Positions 46,874 to 58,759 of a stretch of 64,000 bases of DNA are shown here, piece after piece (position 1 is the stretch's first letter; the number at the start of each line of letters is the position of its first letter). The notes beneath the pieces are model-generated. The model did not search any database. It was not told the DNA's origin and saw only the letters and a program-made list of their open reading frames with translations. Origin of the DNA: Homalodisca vitripennis. Its lineage: Eukaryota; Arthropoda; Insecta; Hemiptera; Cicadellidae. The stretch spans positions 126,243,001 through 126,307,000 of the forward strand of contig NC_060211.1 in the NCBI RefSeq assembly GCF_021130785.1, in the 5' to 3' direction. The position numbers were made by a program, and so were the translations under genes.

Positions 46874-49119
46874 GTGAGTAATCAACAATAAATAATTTAT
46901 TTCTTTCCCTACAGTACTTCCAACTGAATACATTCATGTTCTTTAATAACTGCTGACTTCTTTTAAAACCTCTCAACCTTTACAAAAAATAAAAAAAATG
47001 TTCTAACCATTCACTTTTTGTTAAGTGTATTTGTCAATATGAATTCAGAAATAACAAATAAAAACAAATTATAATTAAATTACTCTAACTACCTTTAAAA
47101 ATCTAAAAACTGTAAAGTAACACATACTATATTAGGTCTCATTATTTGAAATAAATTACTCTTCTCTTATGTAACTCTAATAAATTAAATTGTTTGCCTA
47201 TATTTCATTAGTCGGACAAAGATGTTTCAAAGCTTACCACATCACCTGAACACTACAAATCCTTTAAGGAAGTGCCTGTAAGGCAAGGCTTTCTATACTA
47301 TTTCTCTTAGAGGGATCATAAAGAACAATAAAGCTATTGTTAACTTTTATTACTTGAATATTATCTGAAAATGTAATATTTATGAATGAAATAATTGTTA
47401 TTAACTCTTTGACTGTAGCATATTGTGCGGCTGGCATGACCAATAGCACTGACTTTTCCCGATGAAGTCATGCATAAAGTTATTATAAAATATAAACCTC
47501 GTTACAGCATACTTTTTGGAAAACAATCCCAGAAGTTTTTTAGTTCAACAATATTTTTTTTCAATCAATAAGAAAACTTAAGACAGCTCCACGACTTGAA
47601 TTGGAATAGAGCAAGAAAATGTTATGCTCTGAAAAGTAGTTGATACGACTGGCAATTGACATTAATAATGAGGTACAATAATAAATAACATGCACATAAA
47701 AATAGGACAATAATTATAATTATTTGCTAACATAAAGAAGTAAATAAATGTATAAATCAAAAATCAAAATTATGATCTCAAGTCAAAAAAGCAGCATGAT
47801 CTCCAGATTTTATACTATTTAATTATGGAAAATGGTGACAAAACATGAATCAATAACATTTAAAATCATTTGTATTATTCGTAAATAATAAAAAAAATTT
47901 TATTATTATTTAAATGCAGTTACATTGACCAACATAGGAAGTCTGAAGCTGAGCTCATTGTAATGTATATAGTTGTATAATCATATATAAAATCACATAC
48001 TTTAACTTTATGATAAGCCTCTGTATGAAGAACATATAGGCCTGTATATGTATTGAGAACTCTATATTAATGAATTATTTATGATAAATTCTAAAAACAA
48101 TTGCCAAAAATAATGAATGAGGCATAAAAGGTTGCTAACTAAAAGGTTTATTGATAATATTTGGCAAAATAGTCAAAAATATAGGGTTAGTATATTTCTT
48201 ATTAATTCAGTATTGGGACTGAATGCTACTAATATAAGTTAATATAGTAGTATAAGTCACTACAGACAAAAATTAAGTTATTGAAATTGCAGTTTAAAAA
48301 TATTTATTATTTTAAAACTAAGAAAGCAAAAAGCTTATGTGGTGTTTTTACTTGTTTTGTTTGAAAATAATAACTGATAACTAAATTTGTTCTTATACTG
48401 TTTCTTATACTGTATTCTTATATGTTTTCATGAAAAAGAATACAAAAGATTTATTGATTACTAAATTATTCTAGTACGATTTTATGTAAAATTTTGTTTT
48501 TTATGAGAACAATAATGATCCAATAATACTAGTTGTGATATACAATGCTGAAGTAAGTAGTAAATAAAATTTTTGTCTTTACTTCATATTCTTTCAATAC
48601 TGAAAACAGCCATTTTCAAGTAACAGAGGTTACAATTGACTGCTAAAACTGATTAATATTTCCGTACTGATGTCATTACTTTAAAATTACAATAAATAAT
48701 TCATTGTAAACTCTTTTTAAATAATCTCAAATATTTACTATATTTTAATTCTTTACTAGTCAGAATATTTTCAATATTAAGAGATGGTAACGTTGTTACA
48801 CAGACAAACATAGTTATTGATCAAGATAGTGCTACACTATACAGTCTGTGTGTGTGGTGATTCTGTGGTGTGAGTGTGGTATATTCATTTCTTACCATAC
48901 TCATACTGATATGCTTAGCTACTTCATTATTTGACAGAAAACCCTTGTTACAGATCATTTTTCAACATGATTCATACCACCACTGCTAAATTGGCAACAA
49001 ATTTCAAATAAGATATATTTTAAAGGTAACAATAATAAAAAAATATATTTTACAATTTCAACTAATGGCACTTTTATGGCCAACAAAGCCAAGAAAATTA
49101 ACACACACACATATATATG

Positions 49120-49172
<53 letters not shown>

Positions 49173-49178
49173 TATATG

Positions 49179-49220
<42 letters not shown>

Positions 49221-49655
49221 AATATAAAAATAAATGTTTAAGAAAAGAATTACTTTCATCAATAAGTGTAATTATAATCTGTAAATAAATAATACTTTCA
49301 TATAACCTGTTGCAATAAAAGAGGTTACCCATTTGGCTATGGCTGATTTTTTTATTAGATTTACAAAGTTACTGGGTATTAACTCAACTAAGTTTGAAAC
49401 ACAAAAATCACATTAGGCTAATAGTAACTGCTATAATTTCAACAAACTATATATATTTTTACATTTCACAAATTTCTCCAACTTTTCAAGGAACACAAAC
49501 AAGATATGGTTGCTCACAACATTAATTGCTAGGGGTTTCAATATTTTTCTAATTTATTTAAAACTTTTATTTTATTGTATGTTCATATTCATCAATTTTA
49601 AAAACATTTTTTACATTTTCATACACATAATTTGTACTTCACCCATTTCTCCATA
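46874..49655. other. AT-rich stretch; (TA)n/(CA)n runs
   Basis: No gene. TTAACTCTTTGACTGTAGC at 47403 resembles one end of a TTAA-type element without a partner. Mixed TA and CA dinucleotide repeats run through about 49100-49216. Confidence 0.5.
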
Positions 49656-50445
49656 CACAACGGAACCTCAATAAATCAAATCTGAACAAGGGGAAATACA
49701 AAATGTTGATACATTGAGAATTAAGATACATTTATGTTTTTATATATTGAGGCTATTTCAGGCAGAATTCGATATATAGAAGTTTACAACAACTACAGTA
49801 ATAATGTAGGCATGATTGTGAATACTTTATCGGAAAACAAGTAATAAGAAATTACAAGTTTTGTATATAAATTTAAATTTATTAATTTAAATGAAACATA
49901 TAGTAGTACAATATAAATGGGAATATGAAATAATAATAACTGGAAAAGTTATATTAATACAATATGTTTGCCATTGCACTTATACAAAATACTGTCACAG
50001 TTTAAAATCTTACCCGTACAATTCATTAAGGTAACTTAAATTCGCTCGAATCTTGGTAACATCCTAATTGATCTTTGGCCAAGGGTGGATTGGTGATTTG
50101 GTGACTGGCGATAACAAAAAACAAAGGAGTGTTGATGGTAGGGGTTTCAAGTTTCTACATGAAAAGTACGGTACTGTACTTCAGTTTGTTGAGCTGATAT
50201 ACTGAAAACTTTGATATATAGAGATTAACAGTAAGCAAAATTAAGAACAAAAATTCAACAAATATACAACAACAAACATATTACAGAGAACAAAAATATT
50301 GAGGATTTTAAGTTCTTAAGTTAAACCTTCGATAAATAGAGGTAAAATTGGCATTGAAGTAAACAACACATTCAAGGGGAATGACAAAACTTTGATTTAT
50401 CAAGGAATTCGATACATTGAGGTTCGATATATCAAGGTTCCACTG
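49656..50445. mobile_element. pogo/Tigger-type non-autonomous element (~790 bp)
   Basis: The right end on the minus strand starts CAGTGGAACCTTGATATA, flanked by TA at 50446-50447. The left end has GGAACCTCAATAAATC after a slightly eroded terminus and TA at 49654-49655. Internal motifs such as GATACATTGAG and GATATAT repeat near both ends. No transposase. Confidence 0.7.
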
Positions 50446-50557
50446 TACAACACTTTGGCAAACACCAACATTGTAAAAAATTCATTTTTTTTATTTGAGT
50501 TAGTATATAAGTGTCTAGTTGGATGTTAAGAGCTGGTAGTTCATAGGGTGATACACT

Positions 50558-50800
50558 TCACAGATCCAGTACATAATCATCATGATCACTGTCTGAACTG
50601 TACACATCAGAGTAGCTCATACATTTATGTAGCACAGATTCTTGACAATTATCTTCACTGTCACTGTGTTCAAACACATCAATATCATAAATGTCTGAGT
50701 GAGTAGCAAAAATATTGTTTCTGTCACTTTTTTCAAAGTTATAAAATGCTAGTTTAAACCTAAACAGTACTGGGTAATTCAAGCTCAATGAAAGTGACAA
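50558..50800 (-). CDS. Hypothetical acidic ORF (80 aa)
   Basis: The C-terminal half is acidic and serine-rich (YDIDVFEHSDSEDNCQES, then SSDSDHDDYVLDL). Not recognised. May be the N-terminal tail of a lost transposase or non-coding. Confidence 0.2.
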   Translation of the reverse strand: MSLSLSLNYPVLFRFKLAFYNFEKSDRNNIFATHSDIYDIDVFEHSDSEDNCQESVLHKCMSYSDVYSSDSDHDDYVLDL

Positions 50801-51447
50801 CCTAAGTAATTACAAATAATTTTTGTATAGACTGAAAATCAGTGGCAGTGACTTTTGTTACTCCTTTGTTACCACTTTGAGTATTTTTATTAACATTAAA
50901 AATATGATAAAAATAATATTATAACCTCAATTAAACTGTACCTTTTTTTGAAAAGAGAATGTTTTGGCTTTGGCTCACTAGTGGAGACTATAAAAAATTA
51001 AAGAAAATTAATAAAAACAGCTTACCTTCAATAAAAGATGTAAGCTATAACAATTGAAATGTTGGCTATAAAGTACTATCAGCTGTTTATATATATATAT
51101 ATATTATATATATAAGTAGATATGAATATGGGGTTCCTAGCGCACTTTTGGAGCCGACGAAAATCAATAGAAATTCCTGTTTAAACGACAATAAACGAAT
51201 CTGTAAAATCAAACAGTAACTCACGAATGAAAAATTACCGAATCTATAGCTGTTTGCTTATACTTTCTTGAGCTGTCAAATCAATCTATTTGAAATGTAT
51301 GCTACGAATAAACTATAAATTAAAACTTATAAACGGAAATGATGGAATTTGCTAAACAATCACTCGAGAAGTCGGGGAGAATGTGAGGTAAAACCACATT
51401 CTTTTGACGAGGTTCTTCATTTAATTTCTCCAAAATGTACTATAAAA

Positions 51448-51840
51448 TCATTCAAAGATTTTAGGCTTAAAATCGTAATCAAATTCAATATTCAAATAGT
51501 GAAAGATTATAGGTAAAATCTTCTCATAATAAACATGTGTATCGATACCTACAAACCTAATGTATTCTTTGAAAAAGGAAAAATAATTTTTTTCAACGGT
51601 TATAAGAGATAAGTAAAAATTTTTATTCTGTTTTCTAAATTCTGTAACAAATTTTGTTTTGTTTTTACCTCCATATTGCAATTTTGTAAGCAGATTATTC
51701 AAATGTGTTAGTTTATTTCGAAATTTCTTAGGTTTAGGTCTTTCGTACAAAATTAAATTACAATCTCTACAAACTAAATATTCTTTTATCAATAATTTCT
51801 CCTCTATTATAACACTTGTAACAGTTGGCATTATACTCAT
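51448..51840 (-). CDS. Hypothetical protein of the virus-like region
   Basis: Open from an ATG at 51840 (MSIMPTVTSVII); the open frame extends slightly further to 51852 without an ATG. Contains one CxxC (LVCRDCNLILY), a basic stretch RPKPKKFRNKL and an acidic/aromatic C-terminus ending FDYDFKPKIFE. A T-run followed by GTTAAATGG lies just upstream, like other gene starts in this element. No family recognised. Confidence 0.45.
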   Translation of the reverse strand: MSIMPTVTSVIIEEKLLIKEYLVCRDCNLILYERPKPKKFRNKLTHLNNLLTKLQYGGKNKTKFVTEFRKQNKNFYLSLITVEKNYFSFFKEYIRFVGIDTHVYYEKILPIIFHYLNIEFDYDFKPKIFE

Positions 51841-51959
51841 TCCATTTAACAAAAAAGATTTTTTGTTATAATGGAGATTATGGAACTAACTCTGCCGAGA
51901 TATAAATTTTTTCAACGCAAATGTTTATGTTTATATTTCAACTACCGAGATAAAAAGAA

Positions 51960-52815
51960 ATGATTTTATTTTATTATTCAACTTATTTAGGATATTTTGT
52001 CTATGATTACAAAGATTATTCCGGAAGAAATCGAGATTTTTCATCAGCGAAAGAGTATATTTTTGAAGTTTTAGAAGGAATGAAAGAGAATAATATGAAT
52101 TTACCAAATTATTTTTCTTAAATAAAAAATCTATTCTAGTAAATAGTCATCAAACAACATGAATCTCCAAAATCACTTCAGTTTCTAGCATTTAAAGAAC
52201 TTACCACAGGAAATAGTTATAAAGACTTCTTTGAATTACCTAAATATGTTAAACAAATGTTGATATTTTCCTTAAGTGAAAACGAATCCTTAAATGAAAA
52301 CGAAATTCAGAGAACTTTTAAGTACTAAAAAGTGTTCAATGCAATTTGTTACAGACAACTTAGATAGTATAAATATGTTAAATGTAATAGGAGATTTTAA
52401 ATTAAATAATAGAAAAATAAGAAAAATATTCCGATTTTTACAAAATAAACTAAAACACAACAATCTGACATTTTTCATCGCCTTTTATGCTAAATTTCAT
52501 TGTTTATTTGTTGAAATGTTGAGAAGACAATATCCATACTGGCCAAGAAATATGCATACAGCTAGTTTTTTAACAAGTCTTTGTAAACAACAAGATTTAT
52601 CAAAGGAATTTATAAGAGATCACGCTTTTGTTGTAGATTGGGATAAATTATATGGAAAAAAAACATTTACGAAACAGATATATTGTGTGTGTGTGATTCT
52701 GACGAAGAAAAGAGAAACCTTTGCCATTCAGCAATTCCATTTCGATATAATGAAAGACATACAAAATGAGTTGTTGTTAGTGTGCGTGTTTTTGCGATAT
52801 CTACTTAACTTCTAA
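51960..52815 (+). pseudogene. Hypothetical gene, frameshifted
   Basis: The second half (52294-52815) is open for 173 codons, with MKTKFRELLSTKKCSMQFVT near the start and WDKLYGKKTFTKQIYCVCV near residue 130. The first half is open in pieces (SSAKEYIFEVLEGMKENN near 52045; YKDFFELPKYVKQMLIFS near 52225) with stops between. Its position, at the end opposite the integrase, is where a polymerase or other replication gene would be expected. However, none of the polymerase motifs (YGDTDS, KxxxNSxYG) is present, so I leave it unnamed. Confidence 0.4.
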
Positions 52816-52898
52816 GAAATTGGGAATGGGGGAGAAGAAGAAAGGTATCACATATTTTATTTCAATCAACTCTAGATTTGTGACGTCGGCGTTCCACG

Positions 52899-52972
52899 AT
52901 GACCTTGGTTTGCTCACGCCGTGAACAATGACCTTGCTTTGCTCACACCAAATGACCTTGCTTTGCTCACGC
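52899..52972 (+). repeat. Three tandem copies of a ~23-bp unit
   Basis: ATGACCTTGCTTTGCTCAC recurs at about 52899 (one T/G change), 52928 and 52951, separated by a few bases. Confidence 0.85.
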
Positions 52973-53165
52973 TTGTGTGCGACAATGAAATCACGGTAAA
53001 AACACTTAATTCTGTATTACAATTGAACACTATTTTCACACAATGTTTTTATCACAGTTTTAGAATGTCTACACAAATTCACAATCTTCTTGCAATTTTC
53101 TCCTTTCTTCGAGTCCCAAATATAAAAGTAACTTATCTTAAAAGAAACACAGATCTTCACAGCAA

Positions 53166-54260
53166 TCTATATATATAAAAATGAAAACTGTTCGTGTGTA
53201 ACAGCATCACTCACAAACGGCTGGACGGATTCGCCTAATTTTTTTTTAAAATTTGTTCGTCTTGATCTGTAGAAGGTTATAGGATACTTTTTATCCCTTT
53301 CCCGATTATCAGGATTCCGCCCCACTGGTTACAGAAATACCCGTAAGAAATGCATTGCAGCAAACATATGTTATTAAGTGAAAGAGTCTTTATCAAATTT
53401 TTAATCAGCTGTTCTTTGTAAACATATATAATGCGACAAAAAATTGTTGTTATTTTTGAACAGTAACTAAGTAAACATAAATATTTTTGACGTTTCTATG
53501 TAAACAAACATTTTTTTGACATTTACAACGTGTCACAAATGTCAAATTTTTGATAAACGTGATTTGATATCTTTTTTACCAATTTCAAGAACAGTGTTAT
53601 TTTCCATCAGTAAAACGTTTAAAAAAAATAGGCAAGTATTTTTGTTTTTTTCTCATGTAAATATTCTTTGAAGAATGTTTTTCTCAACATTTTTTTTTAA
53701 AGAATTCCTTTGAGCAGTTTTTTGACGAATTTTATTGGAAAATAACATAATGCCGCCAAGAAAAAAAAAGTGCTTTAAGCCGTCACAGCGCACGTGCGAT
53801 AGCAACAAAACGAATTCGTAATAGATGTCTTCATCCCTCGCATCCCCTTAATTCCATCCGACTTGCCATTTGAATTTAAGAGACTTCAGTTCCCCGTTCG
53901 AACCTTGCGGTTCGCAATGACGATTAATAAGGCACAAGGACAATCACTTAACGTCGCAGGAATCCATCTGGAACCCTCATGTTTCTCGCACGGTCAATTA
54001 TACGTCGCTTGCTCAAGAGTCGGAAACCCGAAGAACCTTTATATTTATGCTCCAAATAATACAACTAATAACGTTGTTTACCAAAACGCATTAAAATAAA
54101 CAAAAAACTTTTATAATAGATTTTATGATATGCTACGATGTATTAGTAGAGCAATTAAATTAATTGGAAAAACGTATAATAAAATTAGTATTTCTTTTCG
54201 ATGCTTGATTGATGTAGCCCTCTCTACTGCCACGCGAGCGGAGCCGCGGGTTTAGGCTAG
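53166..54260 (+). mobile_element. Helitron inserted in the virus-like element (1,095 bp)
   Basis: Starts TCTATATATATAAAAATG after a host A and ends CTAG before a host T, the A/T insertion rule and CTRR end of Helitrons. A GC-rich hairpin, GCGAGCGGAGCCGCGGG, lies about 10 bp from the 3' end. It carries only the tail of a helicase gene. Removing it makes the flanking virus-like sequence contiguous without duplication, as expected. Confidence 0.9.
53863..54099 (+). pseudogene. Helitron PIF1-like helicase, C-terminal fragment
   Basis: Reads RFAMTINKAQGQSLNVAGI, then GQLYVACSRVGNPKNLYIYA. These are helicase motifs V (AMTINKxQGQ) and VI (LYVACSRV) of Helitron PIF1-type helicases, followed by the usual short C-terminus (NVVYQNAL). 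The Rep domain and motifs I-IV are missing, so the element depends on another copy. Confidence 0.92.
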
Positions 54261-54379
54261 TCTTCTTACATTATAAAGTCCATATCTTCTTTCTCCAACT
54301 CACAAATAAATACATTAGAATCTTCTAAATAATGATATATCTTGTTAAATTTCGTTATAAATAGAGGAGGGATCATACA

Positions 54380-55050
54380 TGGGCTAACTATGAGTGGCCA
54401 ACGCCCATGATGAAAATTTTTTCCGTGTGTGTTAAACGATTATGAATATCGAAGTTTTATCGATTAATAAAATCGATGGTTGCAATCGATATTAGAAATG
54501 TTATAGTTTCCAATGTATATTAAATAAAGTGAATATCAATATTTATTTCAAACCTTGTTGTTCAAAAACTACTTAACCGATTTTAATGAAATTTGGTACA
54601 CATATAGTAAAATACTTAATCTCTTCGACTTAACTTATCCATAAGGGTGAAATCATCCCCTATTTCTTAATATTCATAAAAAAATATAAAAAATTATCAG
54701 AAAAATCTGAAACTTCAAAAACAAGCGAGTTCAACTTAAAATTTCATGAAAATAACAAAATGTTCAAAATCTACCACCATCATCCCTTATCTTTTAAACT
54801 CTTATATCTAGAGAACTATTATTGGAGCTTTTTTGATGAAATTTGGTTATATAGGATCAGTAAAATATTAAAGTATTTTTTAAAATCACCACTTCCGGGT
54901 CCATGACCTTGAAATAGTTTTTTTCCTAATATCATCCCTATTTTTCAAAATTTTTTAATGCAATTTAAAATGTATTCTTTTATCAATGTCTTTAACAATT
55001 CTGTAAAGTTTTAAAATTGTTTCCCGATGAATAATAGTGAAAATAACGCG
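54380..55050. repeat. Probable inserted repeat, unclassified
   Basis: Contains TTAACCGATTTTAATGAAAT plus TTTGGTACAC near 54575 and a related TTTTTTGATGAAATTTGG near 54830. This wording is common in dispersed insect repeats (Helitron or RTE-like tails). No ends or gene identified. Confidence 0.35.
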
Positions 55051-55059
55051 ATTTTTACT

Positions 55060-56262
55060 GAATTTCTCTAATATCGTTCTTAATCACATCATAGGCTAAA
55101 AATTTCTCAGAAACCCACAAACCACATAACATGTTGAGTTTGTAACAGCATTTTGAAAATCCATATTGATAATTATATCGTTCTTTGAACCAGAAATATT
55201 TGTCAAAATCTTTGTTGTATCAATGACATAAATAGGTCTATTCGCTAAAAATTCTTTAGGATTGTAATACATTTCCTTATTATTACAGTAAAACTTTCTT
55301 AAAATCTTGATACATCTGATACATGATTCTGAAAAGACCTCCTGAAATGTTTAAATTTTTTGTAATTCATATCTGGATAATAAGAACCGTTCAATTTTAC
55401 TCTGATATTTTTTACATCAAACTATCAAACTTTGAAGGATTTTTTTCTTGATTATTCTGTCTATCTGTTTGAAAAACCTATGATAACGAACTTGGGATTG
55501 AAGATATTTCTATAAATATTTGTAATATCGAACGAATTAAGTTGTTCCAGAAAATACCTTTTTGTTCAATACATTGCCAATCTAGAAAAATTAAACATAA
55601 TGTTTTGACTTTTTGTAATTTCATCAATCAACCTAATTTTACTCGTGGTTTTATAATCAATCATTGGAACTCTAATAAACAAATCTGTAATTGTTATTTT
55701 TCCATCAACAGGCATAACATTTCCAGTTGCAGTCTTCAGGAATCACATCATCGTCTTCTGCTCTTGTAAAACTTAGATAAAATCCTCCTTTATAGATCGG
55801 AATAGTAACATTTTCAAAAAAATCCTAATCCAAAATGAGATAAATTTCCAGCTGCTTCAAAAACACCAAATTTAAAAATCTGATTCAAAGCCATTAGAAG
55901 TTGAGAAATAACATCACTTTTTGAATACGAAATAGTTCCTTTTAATTGTGCTTAATTGGCCACAGTTTTCGACTTCTTCTATCAATTTATTGTGTTTTCT
56001 TACTTCCAATCTTAGAAAATAAAAACGGTATAAAAATTATCGATTAATCTAACATTATCAGTTCCAAGATATGCTTGACCATCTTGACCATAGTTCCAGA
56101 AATATAAAACTGGAAGTTAGACGAGCAAAAGTTATCTCCAAAATCAATATTAAACTCAGTTCTTTTATTCGGTTCATTCAAAATGTTGTTTACTAATTGG
56201 ATAAGAAATTTTTTAAACTCCGCCTTCAATATCACTAGCATATTTTTCTGTAGGTCCGCCAT
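55060..56262 (-). pseudogene. Polinton major capsid protein (double jelly roll), decayed
   Basis: Starts at an ATG (MADLQKNMLVILKAEF) directly on the TTATTAAATGG motif. Fragments in family order are NFQFYISGT near 56100, IYKGGFYLSFTRAEDDDVIP near 55750-55795, GKITITDLFIRVPMIDY near 55650-55705, KFVIIGFQTDRQNNQEK near 55440-55490, VKLNGSYYPDMNY near 55365-55400, FLANRPIYVIDTTKILTN near 55195-55245 and NAVTNSTCYVVCGF near 55110-55150. These match the hexon-like capsid proteins of Polintons, including the GFQTxRxxN and LNxxYYP blocks. At least six frame changes. It would form the hexameric capsomers of a virion. Confidence 0.87.
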
Positions 56263-56349
56263 TTAATAAGAGAAAATTTAGAAATTTTAAAACATCATGT
56301 ATAAGAAAGATATCATTTTTTCATCGATCTAATGTACGTTTTTATAGAA

Positions 56350-56788
56350 AAGTTATAAATTAGAGTCATTTTTTAATGATCTACTTCGTCATATTCAGGA
56401 TTCTCTTCCTTAAATTTTGCGATCTCGGTCACATATTTCAATAAAAATTTGCACAGGATAGTAACCGCTATCTATAATATTGTTCCAATCAACTGTATCT
56501 TTATTTTCATCCAAAAAACTTTATACTCAAGTGTTGATAGAGGACAAAGAAAGAATAGACATAATAGACATATGATCTTTTAATTGATAATGTATATTTT
56601 CTTGAATGAACTCTGTTGATAAAGTTTGATATTTAGCAATGTTATACCAATTCAATTTGTTTACGTATAATCTCCATCATATCTTCGGATAATTCATATT
56701 TTTGAGAAATATCATCCCAATGTTCTTTTTTCAAATCTCTTTCGTGTTGCATTATAAAAAGATCGAAAGCACTGTAATGTCCCGCCAT
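56350..56788 (-). pseudogene. Small viral protein with repeat-like units, frameshifted
   Basis: Starts MAGHYSAFDLFIMQHERDLK; the first 49 codons are intact. A shifted continuation reads YQTLSTEFIQENIHYQLKD and later KDTVDWNNIIDSGYYPVQIF. The spacing of LSxxFI and W-xx-I resembles short repeat proteins found in large DNA viruses, but this is a weak resemblance. The TTTTTTCTTAATAAATAGAG motif precedes the start. Confidence 0.4.
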
Positions 56789-56792
56789 CTCT

Positions 56793-56956
56793 ATTTATTA
56801 AGAAAAAATTTCAAGTTTTTATAAATTGGCTCTTTTTTAGCGTTACATTCAGCACATTTTCCAGAAAACTCTTTTAACTCCATTGATATTTGCATAGTAT
56901 TTTATATCATTTGTTTCAGTTTTTTCCTTACATCTCACACAGTATATGAGCGCCAT
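56793..56956 (-). pseudogene. Small zinc-ribbon protein (DUF5679-like)
   Basis: ATG at 56956 on a TTATATAAATGG motif. The frame gives MALIYCVRCKEKTETNDI and then NINGVKR. After a one-base slip near 56850 the second knuckle CAECNAKK is visible, with a stop near 56795. Two CxxC knuckles ~25 residues apart, a KxxT/NG-x-KR middle and ~50 aa total match the small DUF5679 zinc ribbons of Polintons and large DNA viruses. Its 3' end overlaps the promoter-like motif of the next gene. Confidence 0.6.
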
Positions 56957-56971
56957 TTATATAAGGAAATT

Positions 56972-57891
56972 TTATCATGCATAAAACCCTACGTGAATAC
57001 CTATTTCAGTAAGATCTTCCTCGAACTTATTAATTTTTTTTTTCTAATTTTTGAAATTTGACAGCATAAGAATCATTGTATTCAACAAATTTATGACCAA
57101 TATTCTCAAAAGTTTCCGTAGCATCTAAACTAAACTTATCAAAAGACTCTTTAAATTTAGTAAGTTTTTTCATTAATTTCACCAACATCGTCTACTGATC
57201 TTTTACTTCTTTCATCAAGTTTTTCATAGACTTCTGTTGTAAAATCTTTAACATGCTGTTTATGATTCTCATAATTTTTGTTTAGTTCATTAAACATTTT
57301 AATATGATCTTCTAATTGAATCATTACAACAACATCAAATGGATTAATTCCTTTACTAACACTGCTAATTCTTTTTCCTTTAAAATCTAAGGCATTTTTA
57401 AACATTCGGATCATGTAAATCAACAATATCGATGTTTTCTGATAATTTTAGAGGTTTTAAAATTTGTTCTTTAACAACAACATCATGTTTGTCAATTACC
57501 AGGTCGAACACCGACAATTCTTTTTTTATTAGCCAAACTATAACATAATTCTTTTCAACTTTGATCGCTTCAGTAATTTTATCAGCTTTTTCGATATGAG
57601 ACATTAAATTGGTAATATTTTTTTTGCCACCATCTTCAAATTTCTTTTTTCAATGTTTTTATTTTATCAGCAACTTCACTTGAACTCATGAAATTTGCAA
57701 GTTTGTTATCATATTCTGCTTTAAAATCTTCAATCTCGGACAGCAAACATATCTGAATCTGGAAGGTTTTGTAATAAATTTTCTAACTTGTTTTCAAACT
57801 CATTTTCTCAAACTATCAAAATTGAAACTATTATCTACATTTTGAATAATTTGTGTTCCAAAATACCGTCAAAAATATTTTGTGAATCCAT
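56972..57891 (-). pseudogene. Coiled-coil structural protein, frameshifted
   Basis: ATG at 57891 (MDSQNIFDGILE), on a motif that overlaps the protease stop. Readable pieces are KNYVIVWLIKKELSVFDL and KHDVVVKEQILKPLKLSE (57398-57604), SSVSKGINPFDVVVMIQLED and NENHKQH-type charged helix followed by YEKLDERSKRSVDDVGEINE (57157-57426), then FKESFDKFSLDATETFENI near 57100. The GINPFDVV phrase followed by long charged heptads is typical of fibre- or tail-like proteins in Polintons. Role in the virion is inferred only. Confidence 0.5.
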
Positions 57892-57897
57892 ATTTAT

Positions 57898-58280
57898 TAA
57901 GCAATAATTTGGTTAACAACTTCTTTAAAATCTTTACCATTACTCAGTTCATTCAACACAAAAACACATAAATGACCACAAATTGGGGGATCTTTATAGT
58001 CTTGAATCTGAGAATCATTGTAGTAGACGCTTGATTTTTTTCAAATATTTAATCAATTCTATAGGTGGTTTGTCCTCAATTCTTCCATACGAATCAAAAT
58101 AACATGCATTCTTATCATTTTTATAATAACAAATCCAATGCGTTCCACTTCCCATAATCGAGTCTAAATTCACAATTCCACATTCAAATTTCTTAACTTT
58201 TTCAGGTAATGTATCTCTCATGAAGATTCCTCTAAAATGTTTAATATTTTTGCAGATTTCTTCCAATTCCCCGAATGTTA
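57898..58280 (-). pseudogene. Adenain-like cysteine protease (maturation protease)
   Basis: One open stretch contains NFRG-like KHFRGIFMRDTLPEKVKKF, ECGIVNLDSIMGSGTHWICY and YFDSYG; the His of GTHW and the Asp of FDSYG belong to the catalytic triad. After a shift near 58020, ICGHLCVFVLNELSNG supplies the nucleophilic Cys. The gene ends in a TAA at 57898-57900. This is the adenovirus-type C5/Ulp1-like protease that processes capsid precursors in Polintons. The N-terminus is blurred near 58280. Confidence 0.87.
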
Positions 58281-58289
58281 AAGGTTTTA

Positions 58290-58743
58290 AATTTTTTTTT
58301 CAATGTTTGATTTCACGTAATTCAAAGTTTTTTCATCTAATCCAGATCCTGTAACATCTTCCAACTCTTTATCTAACCAATTTAAAATGTTTCGAACAAT
58401 AGGAATCACATCTTTTTTAACGAGTTGGAGCAGCTTTACGAACATTAAGGAACAACATTTTTAACAACTGGAATATTTTCTCCAAAATCTAATAAATCTT
58501 TCAAAAGTCCACCATTTTTTTAAGTTCTTTCAACTGATTATAAGAAAATTCTATTCTGGTTCCTTTATTGTTTTTCTTATTGTTTTTCGAGTTTATTGTA
58601 TTGTCTATTTGTTAAAATAATCTTATCTTCACCATTTTTTAGTTGATCTATTTTAAATTGAATACTAACGGGTATTTTTTTTCTTAAAAGCGGATTTTTA
58701 TTTTTTCTTTCTGATTTTTGCTGAAATTTACATTCACCTCCAT
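58290..58743 (-). pseudogene. Small basic minor capsid/core-like protein
   Basis: ATG at 58743 (MEVNVNFSKNQKEKIKI) on the ACTATATAAATGG motif. Later pieces include NGEDKIILTNRQYNKLEK near 58625 and LEDVTGSGLDEKTLNYVKSN near 58310-58370. Lysine-rich, with a hydrophobic middle, like the small adenovirus pX/pVI-type proteins encoded beside the protease in many Polintons. Several frame breaks. Confidence 0.42.
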
Positions 58744-58759
58744 TTATATAGTTAAAATT

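Noticed and set aside
52294..52815. Candidate protein-primed DNA polymerase
   Set aside because: None of the B-family motifs could be seen; left as hypothetical.
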